Below, one piece after another: positions 48,301 through 51,300 of a stretch of 64,000 nt of DNA (positions are counted from its first letter, which is position 1; each line of letters starts with the position of its first letter). The stretch lies in NCBI RefSeq assembly GCF_022429565.1, contig NZ_CP092487.1, positions 2,312,001-2,376,000 on the forward strand. The letters run 5' to 3'. Under the pieces are notes generated by a model that saw nothing but the letters and a program-made list of their open reading frames with translations, did not search any database and had not been told where the DNA came from. Made by a program: the position numbers and the translations under genes. This DNA is from Lutibacter sp. A64 (GTDB lineage Bacteria > Bacteroidota > Bacteroidia > Flavobacteriales > Flavobacteriaceae).

Positions 48301-51300
48301 ATAAGTAGCATCATTTTGATTATTCCAAACATATAAAACCCCACAATTATCACTTGTTGTAGGTGTTCCTAAATCTACACCTGTAGCGTTACACCCAGAA
48401 CCTGCATCTTCTGTAACATCTGCTGGAGCTGTAATTACAGGAGCTTCATTATCATCTACAAATACATAAAAGCTGCAATTATTTGTATATAATGTACCAT
48501 CTATTGTTTGTGAAGCTGTCCAAGTAACATAAGTTGTACCTTGAGGAAAAACTTCACCAGCTAAACTTGCAGAATTATTAAAATCGTTAGTTAGTGTTGC
48601 ACCGGCTGTGGTTGAAGTAGCGTCAAATTCAGTTCCTACAGCTGTATAATCACATTCACCTGAATCTGTATCTTTTGATTGATCTCCAACACAGGTAATA
48701 GAAGGATATAAATCTGAAACTACATTTACAGTAATTGTACAAGTTTCAATATTTCCTGATGCATCTGTTGCTGTCCATACAATAGTATTTTCACCTTCAT
48801 TAAGTTGTTCATTTGTTAAATTTGTACCAGACCCCGTTGTTGCTCCGGAAAGCACATAGGTAAAAGAATCGATTTCGCAATTATCAGTTACAACAGGCTT
48901 AAATTCATTATTTCCTACAGCATAATAACTTTGGTTTTTATCGTACACCCTAGTGTATGCACTAGAAGGACAGGTAATAACAGGTTTTACATTATCTTCT
49001 ACTGTTACGCTTAAAGTTTTTACTGTTTCATTACCATAATTATCTTTTACAGTCCAAGAAACTTCAGTTGTTCCTATAGGAAATTGCTCATACGCTAATG
49101 ATAAATAATTATTTCTATCATTAATAACTGTATTGTTAGACAATGTACAATTATCTGTAATATTTTGCGGATCAAATTCATCTCCAACTACTGTATAATA
49201 ACAATCTGTACTAGACGTGTATTTGGTAACAGAAACTGTTGAACTTGCATCACCTAAAAGTTCAAAAGCTGGAGCTGTTTCATCTTTAACCTCCACTTGA
49301 TATTGCATAGTTGCAACATTGCCACCTGCATCTGTAACTGTCCAAACCACCACAGTAATTCCAACAGGAAATTCGTATCCTGCCAATGTTTCTGTACCGT
49401 TTTGATTGTTTACTAATGTAAATGTTGTACAATTATCTGTAATTGTTTCTGGATCAAACTCTGTTCCAACTGTAAAATAACTACAACTAGTAGCAGGTGC
49501 AATTCTTGTTTGATTTGCCACTGTTGATATTGTTGGTGCTTCAGCATCTTTAACTGTAATATTAAAACTACAGCTATCTGTATTTCCTTTTGAGTCTTCT
49601 ATAGTCCAAACAACTGTATGTACTCCTGCATCTAAAACTTTACCATCTAATGTAGTTGATGTACCGCCAGAAACACCATCAAGTGTATATGAAATTATTA
49701 AATCTTCAGTAGCATCACAATTATCAAGTAAATCTGTTGGATCAAATTCAGAACCGTTTATGGTATACTCACAACTTGTTGAAGGTATATTTCTAATTTC
49801 GTTTCCATAACATTCAAAAGTTGGTGCTTGGTTGTCTGATACAGTAATAGTATAAGCATCTGCAACTACTGAATTTCCGTGTTTATCTTCAACAGTCCAA
49901 ACAATTGAATATGGATCGGCATCTGAGTCTAATTGAAGTCCTGCTAAAGTATTTGTTCCAGTAAACTTATCTTCTCCATTTTTAGTAATAACGTATGTAG
50001 GATCTTTTAATTCGCAATTGTCTGCTACATTTCTTAAATCGAAAGATGTATCAGTTATGGTATAGTAACATTGTGCAGGATCTGTATTTTTAGTTACATT
50101 TATTTCTGATGGAAGATCAAACGTTGGATCTTGTGTATCTGTAACTTTAATATAAATAGTACAAGTACTTGTATTGTCAAATTCATCAACTGCAGTCCAA
50201 GTAATCTCATGACTTCCTACTGGTAATTCTTTTCCTTCTAAGGTTGTTGTTCCATCAAACGAGTTGGTTACTTCTGTTAAAGCACAACCATCATCTGTTG
50301 TTGCGTCGAACTCTGTTCCTGAAACAGTATAAAAACAGAAATCATTAGCTGCTACTCTTTGAAAAGGATTTGTTTCTGTACTACCTGTTGGACAGGTTAA
50401 TTGCGGAGGAGTTAAATCTTCAACAATAACATTAAAACTCATTTTAGTAACATTCCCTGATGCATCAACAGCTGTATAGGTAATTTTTGTAGTTCCCAAC
50501 GAAAACTCTGATCCACTTGCTAAGCCTTTTGTTTGAGAAAAACTACTTACTGTACAATTATCACTTGCAGTAGGTTCTGTCCAAGTAATTTCTACTGTAT
50601 CACAACCAGCACTAATATTTTGATGAATATCATCTATATTAGTAATAATAGGTGGCGTATCATCTGTAACAGTAACTCTAAAAGTACTAGACTTAGAATT
50701 TACACCATCACTTACAGTCCAAACTATCGTATTAATTCCAGGGGCAATTTCTATACCAGCTAAAGTAGTTGCTGCAACTGATGCACCTCCGTTAATAGTA
50801 TATGATACTGATTCAACAGAACAATTATCGGAATATGTTGCGTCAAATTCTGCTCCATTAACTGTATAGTAACAATTATCAGCATCTGTTCCTTTGTATT
50901 GATTTCCAACGGTTAAAACTGAAGGTGCTTCATTATCTATTACTGTTTTAGTAAACGTTAAAGAAGTTGAAGTATTTGTACCATCAGAAGCAGTCCATGT
51001 TATTATATTAGCACCTTTAGAAAGCGTTTTACCGGTTAATGATCCTGTACCAGATAAGGTTGTTGCACCTGTAACAGTGTAAGATAAGGTAGTACCCGAT
51101 GTACAATTATCAACACCAATTGGATCTAATTCTGAACCTTTTACTACATAACTACAAGTACCTACATCTACATTTAAATTAGAATTTACAGTGCCTGAAG
51201 TTGCTGTTAATGTAGGAGCAATTTCATCGACAATTGTAACTGTTGCATTACACGTAGCAATATTTCCTGCAGCATCTTTAACAGATATTACCACTGTATT